The position numbers and the translations under genes were made by a program. DNA of 64,000 nucleotides from Mactra quadrangularis (taxonomy: Eukaryota; Mollusca; Bivalvia; Venerida; Mactridae). Position 1 is the stretch's first letter. Each line of letters starts with the position of its first letter. The notes below the pieces were generated by a model that was not told the DNA's origin, searched no databases, and worked only from the letters and a program-made list of their open reading frames with translations. Positions 15,381-28,600 of this stretch are shown here, in pieces. The DNA lies in NCBI GenBank assembly GCA_025267735.1, contig CM046309.1, positions 36,493,202 through 36,557,201 on the forward strand, read 5' to 3'.

Positions 15381-18300
15381 AAGCCTCAATTTAAGCAAAA
15401 CATGTGATATTATGCATCATTTTAAAGCTGATAGTTATGAAAATGTTTTGATGAGTACATTTTGAACAGTAAATAAAGAAGAAGGGCCTGGTGAGTAAAC
15501 AAAACAGGCCCATTTCGAATGTGAATTTTGTGTTCGACTGACATCCTTCTGCTGTTATTTAACACATGTTTTGTTAATCATTTCATCTATCTGTTCACAA
15601 AATCAAATTTTATATAGAACAAGCTTTAATCTGGTATATAGATGTGCGATAAACTCTATTTAATTGCGACAAATTATACGTTAATATATCGAGTACGAAA
15701 ATTCTCAGTGCGGAAGTTCGGTTCGATATTTTCATTAGAAAAGTGCCAATACATGCTATTTACCGAGTCTTATTGTAAGCCACAATTAAGACAAAATATG
15801 CGATATTATGCATCATTTTAAAGCTTATACCTAGAAAAAGGTTTAGACAGGTCGATTTTGATTTTTTGTAAAAGAATAACAACAAGGAGAGTGTATAAAG
15901 TAGCCCTATTTTCGGACGTACATTTCGGTTTGAGTGACATCCTTCTGCTATAAATAAATACACGTATTCTTAATTAATTTAAAAACTAAATCACAAAATC
16001 AAACTGGCAATAGAATGAGCTTTCTTTTGATGTATATAAGAGTGAATAACTCGACTTAATTTGGACAAAATATATGTTTATATGTCAAGTTCGTAAATTC
16101 ACCCGACCACAGATTGGTTTGATTTTTTCATTGAAATGTGCGAAAACATGCTAATTACCGAGTCTTATTGTAAGCCTTAATTTAGGCAAAACATGTGATA
16201 TAATGCATCATTTTAAAGCTGATTGTTGTAAAATGTTTTGACGGGTACATTTTGAACAGCAAATAAATAATAAGGGCCTGGTGAGTAAACAAAACAGGCC
16301 CATTTTCGAATGTGAATTTTGTGTTCGACTGACATCCTTCTGCTGTTATTTAACACATGTTTTATTAATCATTTCATCTATCTGTTCACAAAATCAAATT
16401 TGATATAGAACAAGCTTTAATCTGGTATAAAGATGTGCGATAAACTCTATTTAATTGCGACAAATTATACGTTAATATATCGAGTACGAAAATTCTCAGT
16501 GCGGAAGTTCGGTTCGATATTTTCATTAAAAAAGTGCCAATACATGCTATTTTCCGAGTCTTATTTTAAGCCACAATTAAGACAAAATATGCGATATTAT
16601 GCATCATTTTAAAGCTTATACATAGAAAAAGGTTTAGACAGGTCGATTTTGAATTTTTGTAAAAGAATAACAACAAGACGAGTGTATAAAGTAGCCCTAT
16701 TTTCGGACGTACATTTCGGTTTGAGTGACATCCTTCTGCTATGAATAAATACACGTATTCTTAATTAATTTAAAAACTAAATCACAAAATCAAACTGGCA
16801 ATAGAATAAGCTTTCTTTTGATGAATATATGAGTGAATAACTCGACTTAATTTGGACAAAATATATGTTTATATGTCAAGTTCGTAAATTTACCCGACCA
16901 CAGTTTGGTTTGATTTTTTCATTGAAATGTGCGAAAACGTGCTAATTACCGAGTCTTATTGTAAGCCTTAATTTAGGCAAAACATGTGATATTATGCATC
17001 ATTTTGAAACTGATTGCTGTAAAAATGTTTTGACGGGTACATTTTGAACAGCAAATAAATAATAAGGGCCTGGTGAGTAAACAAAACAGGCCCATTTTCG
17101 AATGTGAATTTTGTGTTCGACTGACATCCTTCTGCTGTTATTTAACACATGTTTTATTAATCATTTCATCTATCTGTTCACAAAATCAACTTTTATATAG
17201 AACAAGCTTTAATCTGGTATATAGATGTGCGATAAACTCTATTTAATTGCGACAAATTATACGTTAATATATCGAGTACGAAAATTCTCAGTGCGGAAGT
17301 TCGGTTCGATATTTTCCTTAAAAAAGTGCCAATACATGCTATTTTCCGAGTCTTATTTTAAGCCCCAATTAAGACAAAATATGCGATATTATGCATCATT
17401 TTAAAGCTTATACATAGAAAAAGGTTTAGACTGGTCGATTTAGAATTATTGTAAAAGAATAACAGCAAGACGAGTGTATAAAGTAGCCCTATTTTCGGAC
17501 GTACATTTCGGTTTGAGTGACTTCCTTCTGCTATAAATAAATACACGTAATCTTAATTAATTTAAAAACTAATTCGCAAAATCAAACTGGCAATAGAATA
17601 CGCTTTCTTTTGATGTATAAATGAGTGAATAACTCGACTTAATTTGGACAAAATATATGTTTATATGTCAAGTTCGTAAATTTACCCGACCACAGTTTGG
17701 TTTGATTTTTTCATTGAAATGTGCGAAAACGTGCTAATTACCGAGTCTTATTGTAAGCCTTAATTTAGGCAAAACATGTGATATTATGCATCATTTTGAA
17801 ACTGATTGCTGTAAAAATGTTTTGACGGGTACATTTTGAACAGCAAATAAATAATAAGGGCCTGGTGAGTAAGCAAAACAGGCCCATTTTCGAATGTGAA
17901 TTTTGTGTTCGACTGACATCCTTCTGCTGTTATTTAACACATGTTTTATTAATCATTTCATCTATCTGTTCACAAAATCAACTTTTATATAGAACAAGCT
18001 TTAATCTGGTATATAGATGTGCGATAAACTCTATTTAATTGCGACAAATTATACGTTAATATATCGAGTACGAAAATTCTCAGTGCGGAAGTTCGGTTCG
18101 ATATTTTCATTAAAAAAGTGCCAATACATGCTATTTACCGAGTCTTATTCTAAGCCACAATTAAGACAAAATATGCGATATTATGCATCATTTTAAAGCT
18201 TATACCTAGAAAAAGGTTTAGACAGGTCGATTTAGAATTTTTGTAAAAGAACAACAACAAGACGAGTGTATAAAGTAGCCCTATTTTCGGACGTACATTT

Positions 18301-20286
18301 CGGTTTGAGTGACATCCTTCTGCTATAAATAAATACACGTATTCTTAATTAATTTAAAAACTAAATCGCAAAATCAAACTGGCAATAGAATAAGCTTTCT
18401 TTTAATGTATATATGAGTGAATAACTCGACTTAATTTGGACAAAATATATGTTTAAATGTCAAGTTCGTAAATTTTCCCGACCACAGTTTGGTTTGATTT
18501 TTTCATTGAAATGTGCAAAAACGTGCTAATTACCGAGTCATGTTGTAAGCCTAAATTTAGGCAAAACATGTGATATTATGCATCATTTTAAAGCTGATTG
18601 TTGTAAAAATGTTTTGACGGGTACATTTTGAACAGCAAATAATAATAAGGGCCTGGTGAGTAAACAAATCAGGCCCATTTTCGAATGTGAATTTTGTGTT
18701 CGACTGACATCCTTCTGCTGTTATTTAACACATGTTTTATTAATCATTTCATCTATCTGTTCACAAAATCAAATTTTATATAGAACAAGCTTTAATTTGG
18801 TATATAGATGTGCGATAAACTCTATTTAATTGCGACAATTTGAACGTTAATATATCGAGTACGAAAATTCTCAGTGCGGAAGTTCGGTTCGATATTTTCA
18901 TTAGAAAAGTGCCAATACATGCTATTTACCGAGTCTAATTTTAAGCCACAATTAAGACAAAATATGCGATATTATGCATCATTTTAAAGCTTATACATAG
19001 AAAAAGGTTTAGACAGGTCGATTTAGAATTTTTGTAAAAGAATAACAGCAAGACGAGTGTATAAAGTAGCCCTATTTTCGGACGTACATTTCGGTTTGAG
19101 TGACATCCTTCTTCTATAAATAAATACACTTATTTTTAATTTATTTAAAATTTGAATCATAAAATCAAACTGGCAATAGAATAAGCTTTCTTTTAATGTA
19201 TAAATGAGTGAATAACTCGACTTAATTTGGACAAAATATATGTTTTTATGTCAAGTTCGTAAATTTACCCGACCACAGTTTGGTTTGATTTTTTCATTGA
19301 AATGTGCAAAAACGTGCTAATTACCGAGTCATATTGTAAGCCTAAATTTAGGCAAAACATGTGATATTATGCATCATTTTAAAGCTGATTGTTGTAAAAA
19401 TATTTTGACGGGTACATTTTGTACAGTAAACAAATAATAAGGACCTGGTGAGTAAACAAAACAGGCCCATTTTCGAATGTGAATTTTGTGTTCGACTTAC
19501 ATCCTTCTGCGGTTATTTAACACATGTTTTATTAATCATTTCATCTAATTTGGTATATAGATGTGCGATAAACTCTATTTAATTGCGACAATTTGAACGT
19601 TAATATATCGAGTACGAAAATTCTCAGTGCGGAAGTTCGGTTCGATATTTTCATTAGAAAAGTGCCAATACATGCTATTTACCGAGTCTAATTTTAAGCC
19701 ACAATTAAGACAAAATATGCGATATTATGCATCATTTTAAAGCTTATACATAGAAAAAGGTTTAGACAGGTCGATTTAGAATTTTTGTAAAAGAATAACA
19801 GCAAGACGAGTGTATAAAGTAGCCCTATTTTCGGACGTACATTTCGGTTTGAGTGACATCCTTCTTCTATAAATAAATACACGTATTTTTAATTTATTTA
19901 AAATTTGAATCATAAAATCAAACTGGCAATAGAATAAGCTTTCTTTTAATGTATAAATGAGTGAATAACTCGACTTAATTTGGACAAAATATATGTTTTT
20001 ATGTCAAGTTCGTAAATTTACCCGACCACAGTTTGGTTTGATTTTTTCATTGAAATGTGCAAAAACGTGCTAATTACCGAGTCATATTGTAAGCCTAAAT
20101 TTAGGCAAAACATGTGACATTATGCATCATTTTAAAGCTGATTGTTGTAAAAATATTTTGACGGGTACATTTTGTACAGTAAACAAATAATAAGGACCTG
20201 GTGAGTAAACAAAACAGGCCCATTTTCGAATGTGAATTTTGTGTTCGACTTACATCCTTCTGCGGTTATTTAACACATGTTTTATT
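15381..20286 (+). repeat. 792-bp dimeric satellite array, left arm, part 1
   Basis: Head-to-tail units of 791-792 bp. Each unit is two related ~396-bp halves: both contain ATTATGCATCATTTTAAAGC, ACATCCTTCTGCT and CCGAGTCTTATT but differ elsewhere (GGGCCTGGTGAGTAAAC only in one, CTATTTTCGGACGTACATTT only in the other). One unit near 19545 carries a 39-bp deletion. The last 9 bp (TGTTTTATT, 20278-20286) are duplicated across the inserted foldback element. Confidence 0.95.
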
Positions 20287-20376
20287 GGGTCCTCCTAAAA
20301 CACTGACCGCTTAACTGACGAGTTAAATATAGTGCGCTTAACTGACGAGTTAAATATAGTGCAATTATGTTCTTAA

Positions 20377-21211
20377 AGGCCGGGCTTCAACTATAAAAGA
20401 GAGAGAATCTGGAAAATGGCCACTTCTCTCTGACTCTCTGAGCAGTGAACGTGTTAAACCTGAGAAAGAAAATCTAGAACTGTGACAAAGTTACCCATCA
20501 GATTTTAATGAAATTTTACTAATTGATAGTTCAATACATTTTCAGCTTTATTTGAAATTTTCAGTTTTATATGTTACTTAAAAATAGTACTTTCAAAAGA
20601 AAAATTGATAAACAAGTTTAAAAAATTCAAATTTGACTGACAGGTGATTAGGGGTTCATAACCTTCACTTAGCCAATCGAAAGAGAGTTCACGACCTACA
20701 CTTAGCCAGTAATAATATCTTCTCACTGACCCTCATAAAAAATTCCCACAACTGTTGATTCATAGATTATTCCTGTAGTGCGGTGTTACATTTATATACA
20801 TGTATAATCTATTTTAGTATCAATCATGAAATAATTCCAGGATGACCAGTTACTGTATTTGAATTTAATTGTAGTTGTAAAATGAACAAAATCAGATGTT
20901 TTAGTGTAAAATAATTCTTGAAGTTATTTTGATAATGAAATATTGTTACACTATAGAAATATTTAGTAGTTTACAACACTAGATGGTTCAATACAAATAT
21001 GATATCTAACTTCTCTTATATTCTTAGATTAGAAACACATGTTGGAGTTTTCTCTGTATAAACATGTAGTAAATTTAGTAGTAACTTTGTTTACAATCTT
21101 GAAAATTCCAGCCGTTGGTAACCTCTGATAACGTAGGTCAAACCCTCCCCCTCTCTCCTTATCGGCTTAATTGCTAACCACCCGGTTTTTTCAAGAAATG
21201 AAGTCCGGCCT
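20377..21211. mobile_element. 835-bp TTAA-flanked MITE nested in the foldback left arm
   Basis: 13-bp inverted termini AGGCCGGGCTTCA / TGAAGTCCGGCCT, flanked by TTAA on both sides (20373-20376 and 21212-21215). The right arm of the foldback has the empty site: the complement of its sequence near 25556 reads TTCTTAACTGACC, with one TTAA. TTAA duplications are typical of piggyBac and Kolobok-type DNA transposons. No ORF of note. Confidence 0.92.
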
Positions 21212-22039
21212 TTAACTGACCAGTTAAACAAAGAAGGGATTAAAAATGACTGTTTCGCTTGATTGTTTTTGAGATATTGGCGATATTGTTAGATTATTTT
21301 TATATATTTTATGATGATGATGTGATTTATTACCAAATTTAATAATGTCATTATAAAAATTAATGATTTGTTTAAAAGAAAAATGTTTTTAAAAAATACT
21401 TAATTAAAAATAGAAAGATTAGATAGCGACATTTATGATTTTACATTAAGAATAATTTTTCAAATTAATATTTTCAGAGAATTTAACAAAAAAACAAGAT
21501 GTATTTATCTCAGAAGAAAATGATTTAAATATTATTGGATGTCAGAATATTTAACTGACCAAATGAGGGTAACATGTTTAACTGACCAAAATGAATAAAA
21601 AATTGTTTTACTGACCAAATGAGTAAGGGATTATATTTTAATTAAAAGCGTTAAATGAGCAAACTAATATGTCTTACACTTTACTGACCATTTAGTCATT
21701 GGTAAAATAAGAAATAAGATGTTTTTTTAGCAAATTAAATGGCCAAATGACTATAAAACGCTTAACTGACGAAAAGAATATTGAACGAATTACTGACCAA
21801 CGATTGCACGGATCAATAAACACTCTATGTCCAACTGGTCAGCGTTTTAGGATGTCAATTCTTAACTGACCAGTTAAATATAGAGTGGTTATTCGACCAT
21901 GAAAATATAACTGACCAAATTGAAAAAAAATATATATTGAAAGATTTTATTTCTTCTGTTTATTGCAATAGTAGATAAATGATTAAAGGATATGAATGAA
22001 AGCTTTTTTAAACTAACCAAAATGTTGAAAGCTTAACTG

Positions 22040-22560
22040 GACTAATATAAAATGCTTAACTGACCAAATGAATACTGAATGATTAACTGACCAAAAGAAT
22101 ATAGAATGCTTAACTGACCAAATGTATATAGAATGCTTAACTGACCAAATGTATATAGAATCTTTAACTGACCAAATGAATATAGAGTGCTTAACTGACC
22201 AAATGTATATAGAATGATTAACTGACCAAATGTATATAGAATGCTTAACTGACCAAATGAATATAGAATGCTTAACTGACCAAACGTATATAGAATCTTT
22301 AACTGACCAAATGTATATAGAATCTTTAACTGACCAAATGAATATAGAAGGCTTAACTGACCAAATGGATATAGAAAAGCTTAACTGACCAAAGAATGCT
22401 TAACTGACCAATTGAATATAGAGCACTTAACTGACCAATTGAATATGTGACACTTAACTGACCAAATGAATATGGAGCGCTTAACTGACCAATTGAAAAT
22501 AGAAAGCTTAACTGACCAAATGAATATAGAAGGTTTAACTGATCAAATGAGCATGGAATG
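22040..22560 (+). repeat. 27-bp minisatellite, left arm of foldback
   Basis: About 19 head-to-tail copies of a 27-bp unit beginning TTAACTGACCAAATG, followed by AATATAGAATGC, with one- or two-base variants and a few length-variant units. Mirror image of 24235-24770. Confidence 0.92.
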
Positions 22561-24234
22561 ATAGTTTAATAACGGACGTTAAACTGATCAAACTAATGTC
22601 GAAGACTTCACTGGCCTTTTATTCATGGTCTAAATAAATACCAAAAAAAATTTTTTAATCAATTTTAATGACCAAATCGCTGTAAAACGCTTAACTGACG
22701 ATACGAATATAGAATGCTTTACTGACCAATGATTTCACGGATCAATAAACACTCTTTGTTTAACTGGTCAGTTAAGGATCACAATTCTTAACTGACGAGT
22801 TAAATATAGAGTGGTCATTAGACCGTGAAAATATAACTGACCAAAATGAAGAAACTCTTTGTATTGAAAGATTTCCTTGTATTTGTTTCTTGCAATAACA
22901 GATGAATAATCAGAAGAAATGTAATCTAAAAAAATAAACCGACCAAAGGAATATAGACCATTTGAAAATGTATTGCTAAATGACTAAATAAATTTGAAGA
23001 CTTAACTGACCAAATCATAGCAGAATGCCCCCGTCTTTGTATAAAGGTTGCTGACAAACTTTCAAAAGAACTTTATTTGAAAGTTAAGCGTTCTATATTC
23101 ATTTGTTCAATCAAGGACCCTATGTCCTTGGTCAATAAAGCCTTCTATATTCAAAGACGGAAGATTTACATTACGGGTCGATGCACACTCTTTATTTAAT
23201 TGGTCAGTTTTTTAGGATCGTGATGTCTTAACTGACCAGTACAGCGACTCATGTTGTGTTTCATGTTGTAAATATTCATGACATAGTCGTTTTTACCGAT
23301 TCTCATGTATGGGAGCGAAATCTTTGAAAAAGCTTGACATGCCGGAAAATAATAATGTTTCCTTTCTTCATAAAATAAAATAAAGCGCACCGCCTACTCC
23401 AATAATACTTTTGCGCGGCGAATACGGACGATTACTTATTGCTACAAACCAAAAAAATTTAGATTATTTAATCACTGTACTGTCAAAACCAAGTGTTAAT
23501 GTGATAATTGGATTATCTCACACATGCTTTTAAGTGACCGACTAAGACACGTGTCATAAATGATTAGGTGCGAAAGTTACATTCAAGATTGGTCGTTTAA
23601 TTGAAACATGAGCGTATTTATCATATCAGTCAGAAGTAAGGTCTCGATTATTGAATATAACACATGATGCACTTTAACTGACCAAAAAGTATTGCTATTT
23701 TTTATATAGTAAATACACTGTAAATGTAAATTTAACTATTAAAATTTTTCAACATGTTTGTTTGTTATGTTAAAAATACAAACAGAAAAAAAACTTTGTT
23801 TGAATATATAATTAGACAGTTGACAAGTGACAATGGTCAATAGTGCGTAACTGATTGCTAAGTGTTTGACACTTGTCAAAACTTGATTACATTAACAAGA
23901 TTAACGGCAGAATTATTAATCGAATTATCTCCGATACACTGTTAATGACGATATTGTACTACAAAGGAATGTTGATCGACTACTATATTTATTTGGTCAG
24001 TTGATTAAATCTTCTATATTCATTTGGTGAGATAAGCGATCTACCATCATTATATATAATTTATTCGGCCAATTAAAAAATACTTTCTGTAGCGTTTTTT
24101 ATAAATAATTTTACGGTTGAATAACCACTATATATTTAACTGGTCAGTTAAGAATTATGATCCTTAACTGACCAGTTGAACATACAGTAATAATCGTGTA
24201 ATCATAATTTTTGTCAGCTAAGCAATCTTCTAGC

Positions 24235-24770
24235 CTTCTAGATTCATTTGGTCAGTTAAGCATTCTATATTCATTTGGTCAGTTAAGCCTTCTAGATTCA
24301 TTTGGTCAGTTAAGCATTCTATATACATTTGGTCAGTTAAGCATTCTATATTCATTGGTCAGCATTCTATATTCATTTGGTCAGTTAAAGATTCTATATA
24401 CATTTGGTCAGTTAAAGATTCTATATATATTTGGTCAGTTAAGCCTTCTATATTCATTTGGTCAGTTAAAGATTCTATATACATTTGGTCAGTTAAAGAT
24501 TCTATATACGTTTGGTCAGTTAAGCATTCTATATTCATTTGGTCAGTTAAGCATTCTATATACATTTGGTCAGTTAATCATTCTATATACATTTGGTCAG
24601 TTAAGCACTCTATATTCATTTGGTCAGTTAAAGATTCTATATACATTTGGTCAGTTAAGCATTCTATATACATTTGGTCAGTTAAGCATTCTATATTCTT
24701 TTGGTCAGTTAATCATTCAGTATTCATTTGGTCAGTTAAGCATTTTATATTAGTCCAGTTAAGCTTTCAA
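24235..24770 (-). repeat. 27-bp minisatellite, right arm of foldback
   Basis: Inverted counterpart of the left-arm array (CATTTGGTCAGTTAA repeated). Because 27 is divisible by three, a 180-codon frame runs through it as a nine-residue repeat; this is an arithmetic by-product and not a gene. Confidence 0.92.
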
Positions 24771-25657
24771 CATTTTGGTTAGTTTAAAAAAAGCTTTCAT
24801 TCATATCCTTTAATCATTTATCTACTATTGCAATAAACAGAAGAAATAAAATCTTTCAATATATATTTTTTTTCAATTTGGTCAGTTATATTTTCATGGT
24901 CGAATAACCACTCTATATTTAACTGGTCAGTTAAGAATTGACATCCTAAAACACTGACCAGTTAAACAAAGAGTGTTTATTCATCCGTGAAATCATTGGT
25001 CAGAAATTCGTTCAATATTCTTTTCGTCAGTTAAGCGTTTAACGGCTATTTGGCCATTTAATTTGATAAACACATCTTATTTTTTAATTTAACCAATGGT
25101 CAATAAATCATTCGACATTAGTTTGCTCATTAAACGCTCGTTATTGAAATATTAAAATATACTCACTAACTCATTTGGTCAGTAAACCATCTTTATTCAT
25201 TTGGTCAGTTAAGCATTTTACACTCATTTGATTACTAATTACTCATTTAAATATCATATTTAAATAATTTTATTAGGAAAATACGTCTTGCCCTACTGTT
25301 AAATACACTAAAATTAATTAATTTGATTTTGTGAAAAATTATCATATGTCACATCGCTATCGCATTTTTCTACTTCAAAGTATCTTTTATGCAATTTCAT
25401 AAAAAATCAATCTAATCATAATTTCTTACAATGACATTATTGAATAAGATAATATACCACATCATCATCATAAAATTTCAACAAAAAACTCCAACAATAT
25501 CTCAAAAACACTCAAGCAATACAGTCATTTTTAATCCCTTCTTTATTTAACTGGTCAGTTAAGAAGATAATTGCACTATATTTAACTCGTCAGTTAAGCG
25601 CACTATATTTAACTCGTCAGTTAAGCGGTCAGTGTTTTAGGATTCGCCTGTTTTATT

Positions 25658-28600
25658 AATCATTTCATCTATCTGTTCACAAAATCAACTTTTAGATAGA
25701 ACAAGCTTTAATTTGGTGTATAGATGTGTGATAAACTCTATTTAATTGCGACAGATTATACGTTAATATATCGAGTACGAAAATTCTCAGTGCGGAAGTT
25801 CGTTCGATACTTTCATTCAAAAAGTGCAAATACATGCTATTTACCGAGTCTTATTCTAAGCCCCAATTAAGACAAAATATGCGATATTATGCATCATTTT
25901 AAAGCTTATACATAGAAAAAGATTTAGACAGGTCGATTTAGAATTTTTGTAAAAGAATAACAGCAAGACGAGTGTATAAATTAGCCCTATTTTCGGACGT
26001 ACATTTCGGTTTGAGTGACTTCCTTCTGCTATAAATAAATACACGTAATCTTAATTAATTTCAAAACTAAATCGCAAAATCAAACTAACAATAGAATAAG
26101 CTTTCTTTTGATGTATAAATGAGTGAATAACTCGACTTAATTTGGACAAAATTTATGTTTTTATATCAAGTTCGTAAATTTATCCGACCACAGTTTGGTT
26201 TGATTTTTTCATTGAAATGTGCGAAAACATGCTAATTACCGAGTCTTATTGTAAGCCTAAATTTAAGCAAAACATGTGATATTATGCATCATTTTAAAGC
26301 TGATTGTTGTAAAAATGTTTTGACGGGTACATTTTGAACAGCAAATAAATAATAAGGGCCTGGTGAGTAAGCAAAACAGGCACCTTTTCGAATGTGAATT
26401 TTGTGTTCGACTGACATCCTTCTGCTGTTATTTAACACATGTTTTATTAATCATTTCATCTATCTGTTCACAAAATCAAATTTTATATAGAACAAGCTTT
26501 AATCTGGTATAAAGATGTGCGATAAACTCTATTTAATTGCGACAAATTATACGTTAATATATCGAGTACGAAAATTCTCAGTGCGGAAGTTCGGTTCGAT
26601 ATTTTCATTAAAAAAGTGCCAATACATGCTATTTACCGAATCTTATTTTAAGCCCAAAGTAAGACAAAATATGCGATATTATGCATCATTTTAAAGCTTA
26701 TACATAGAAAAAGGATTAGACAGGTCGATTTAGAATTTTTGTAAAAGAATAACAACAAGACGAGTGTATAAAGTAGCCCTATTTTCGGACGTACATTTCG
26801 GTTTGAGTGACATCCTTCTGCTATAAATAAATACACGTATTCTTAATTAATTTAAAAACTTAATCTCAAATTCAAACTCGCAATTGAATAAGCTTACTTT
26901 TGATGTATATATGAGTGAATAACTCGACTTAATTTGGACAAAATATATGTTTATATGTCAAGTTCGTAAATTCACCCGACCCCAGATTGGTTTGATTTTT
27001 TCATTGAAATGTGCGAAAACATGCTAATTACCGAGTCTTATTGTAAGCCTAAATTTAAGCAAAACATGTGATATTATGCATCATTTTAAAGCTGATTGTT
27101 GTGAAAATGTTTTGACGGGTACATTTTGAACAGCAAATAAATAATAAGGGCCTGGTGAGTAAGCAAAACAGGCACCTTTTCGAATGTGAATTTTGTGTTC
27201 GACTGACATCCTTCTGCTGTTATTTAACACATGTTTTATTAATCATTTCATCTATCTGTTCACAAAATCAAATTTTATATAGAACAAGCTTTAATCTGGT
27301 ATAAAGATGTGCGATAAACTCTATTTAATTGCGACAAATTATACGTTAATATATCGAGTACGAAAATTCTCAGTGCGGAAGTTCGGTTCGATATTTTCAT
27401 TAAAAAAGTGCCAATACATGCTATTTACCGAATCTTATTTTAAGCCCAAAGTAAGACAAAATATGCGATATTATGCATCATTTTAAAGCTTATACATAGA
27501 AAAAGGTTTAGACAGGTCGATTTTGAATTTTTGTAAAAGAATAACAACAAGACGAGTGTATAAAGTAGCCCTATTTTCGGACGTACATTTCGGTTTGAGT
27601 GACATCCTTCTGCTATAAATAAATACACATAATCTTAATTAATTTCAAAACTGAATCGCAAAATCAAACTGGCAATAGAATAAGCTTTCTTTTGATGTAT
27701 AAATGAGTGAATAACTCGACTTAATTTGGACAAAATATATGTTTATATGTCAAGTTCGTAAATTTACCCGACCACAGTTTGGTTTGATTTTTTCTTTGAA
27801 ATGTGCGAAAACGTGCTAATTACCGAGTCTTATTGTAAGCCTAAATTTAGGCAAAACATGTGATATTATGCATCATTTTGAAAATGATTGCTGTAAAAAT
27901 GTTTTGACGGGTACATTTTGAACAGCAAATAAATAATAAGGGCCTGGTGAGTAAACAAAACAGGCCCATTTTCGAATGTGAATTTTGTGTTCGACTGACA
28001 TCCTTCTGCTGTTATTTAACACATGTTTTATTAATCATTTCATCTATCTGTTCACAAAATCAAATTTTATATAGAACAAGCTTTAATCTGGTATATAGAT
28101 GTGCGATAAACTCTATTTAATTGCGACAAATTATACGTTAATATATCGAGTACGAAAATTCTCAGTGCGGAAGTTCGGTTCGATATTTTCATTAAAAAAG
28201 TGCCAATACATGCTATTTACCGAGTCTTATTCTAAGCCACAATTAAGACAAAATATGCAATATTATGCATCATTTTAAAGCTTATGCCTAGAAAAAGGTT
28301 TAGACAGGTCGATTTTGAATTTTTGTAAAAGAATAACAACAAGACGAGTGTATAAAGTAGCCCTATTTTCGGACGTACATTTCGGTTTGAGTGACATCCT
28401 TCTTCTATAAATAAATACACGTATTTTTAATTTATTTAAAATTTGAATCATAAAATCAAACTGGCAATAGAATAAGCTTTCTTTTAATGTATAAATGAGT
28501 GAATAACTCGACTTAATTTGGACAAAATATATGTTTTTATGTCAAGTTCGTAAATTTACCCGACCACAGTTTGGTTTGATTTTTTCATTGAAATGTGCAA

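Larger units (their letters stand above)
20287..25648. mobile_element. 5,362-bp foldback element nested in the satellite
   Basis: Inverted termini (left TCCTAAAACACTGACCGC, right its complement) lead into long inverted arms; the outermost six bases match only partly. The flanks are an exact 9-bp duplication TGTTTTATT (20278-20286 and 25649-25657); removing the element and one copy restores satellite sequence, and the distance between flanking unit landmarks becomes 791 bp, one unit. Arms contain GAGTTAAATATAGTGC motifs, 27-bp minisatellites and repeated near-palindromes TTAACTGACCAGTTAA. The middle (about 22.9-24.1 kb) is unique with no coding domain. A 9-bp duplication suits Mutator-like elements; no transposase is present. 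Confidence 0.92.

Noticed and set aside
24211..24753. 180-codon open frame of a nine-residue repeat (GQLSILYSF-like)
   Set aside because: It is the translation of the 27-bp minisatellite; 27 is divisible by three so all units stay in one frame, and the mirror array in the left arm gives no equivalent sense gene.
20287..25648. CRISPR array (regular short repeats)
   Set aside because: The repeats are contiguous 27-bp units without spacers, in a eukaryotic genome, mirrored in two arms.
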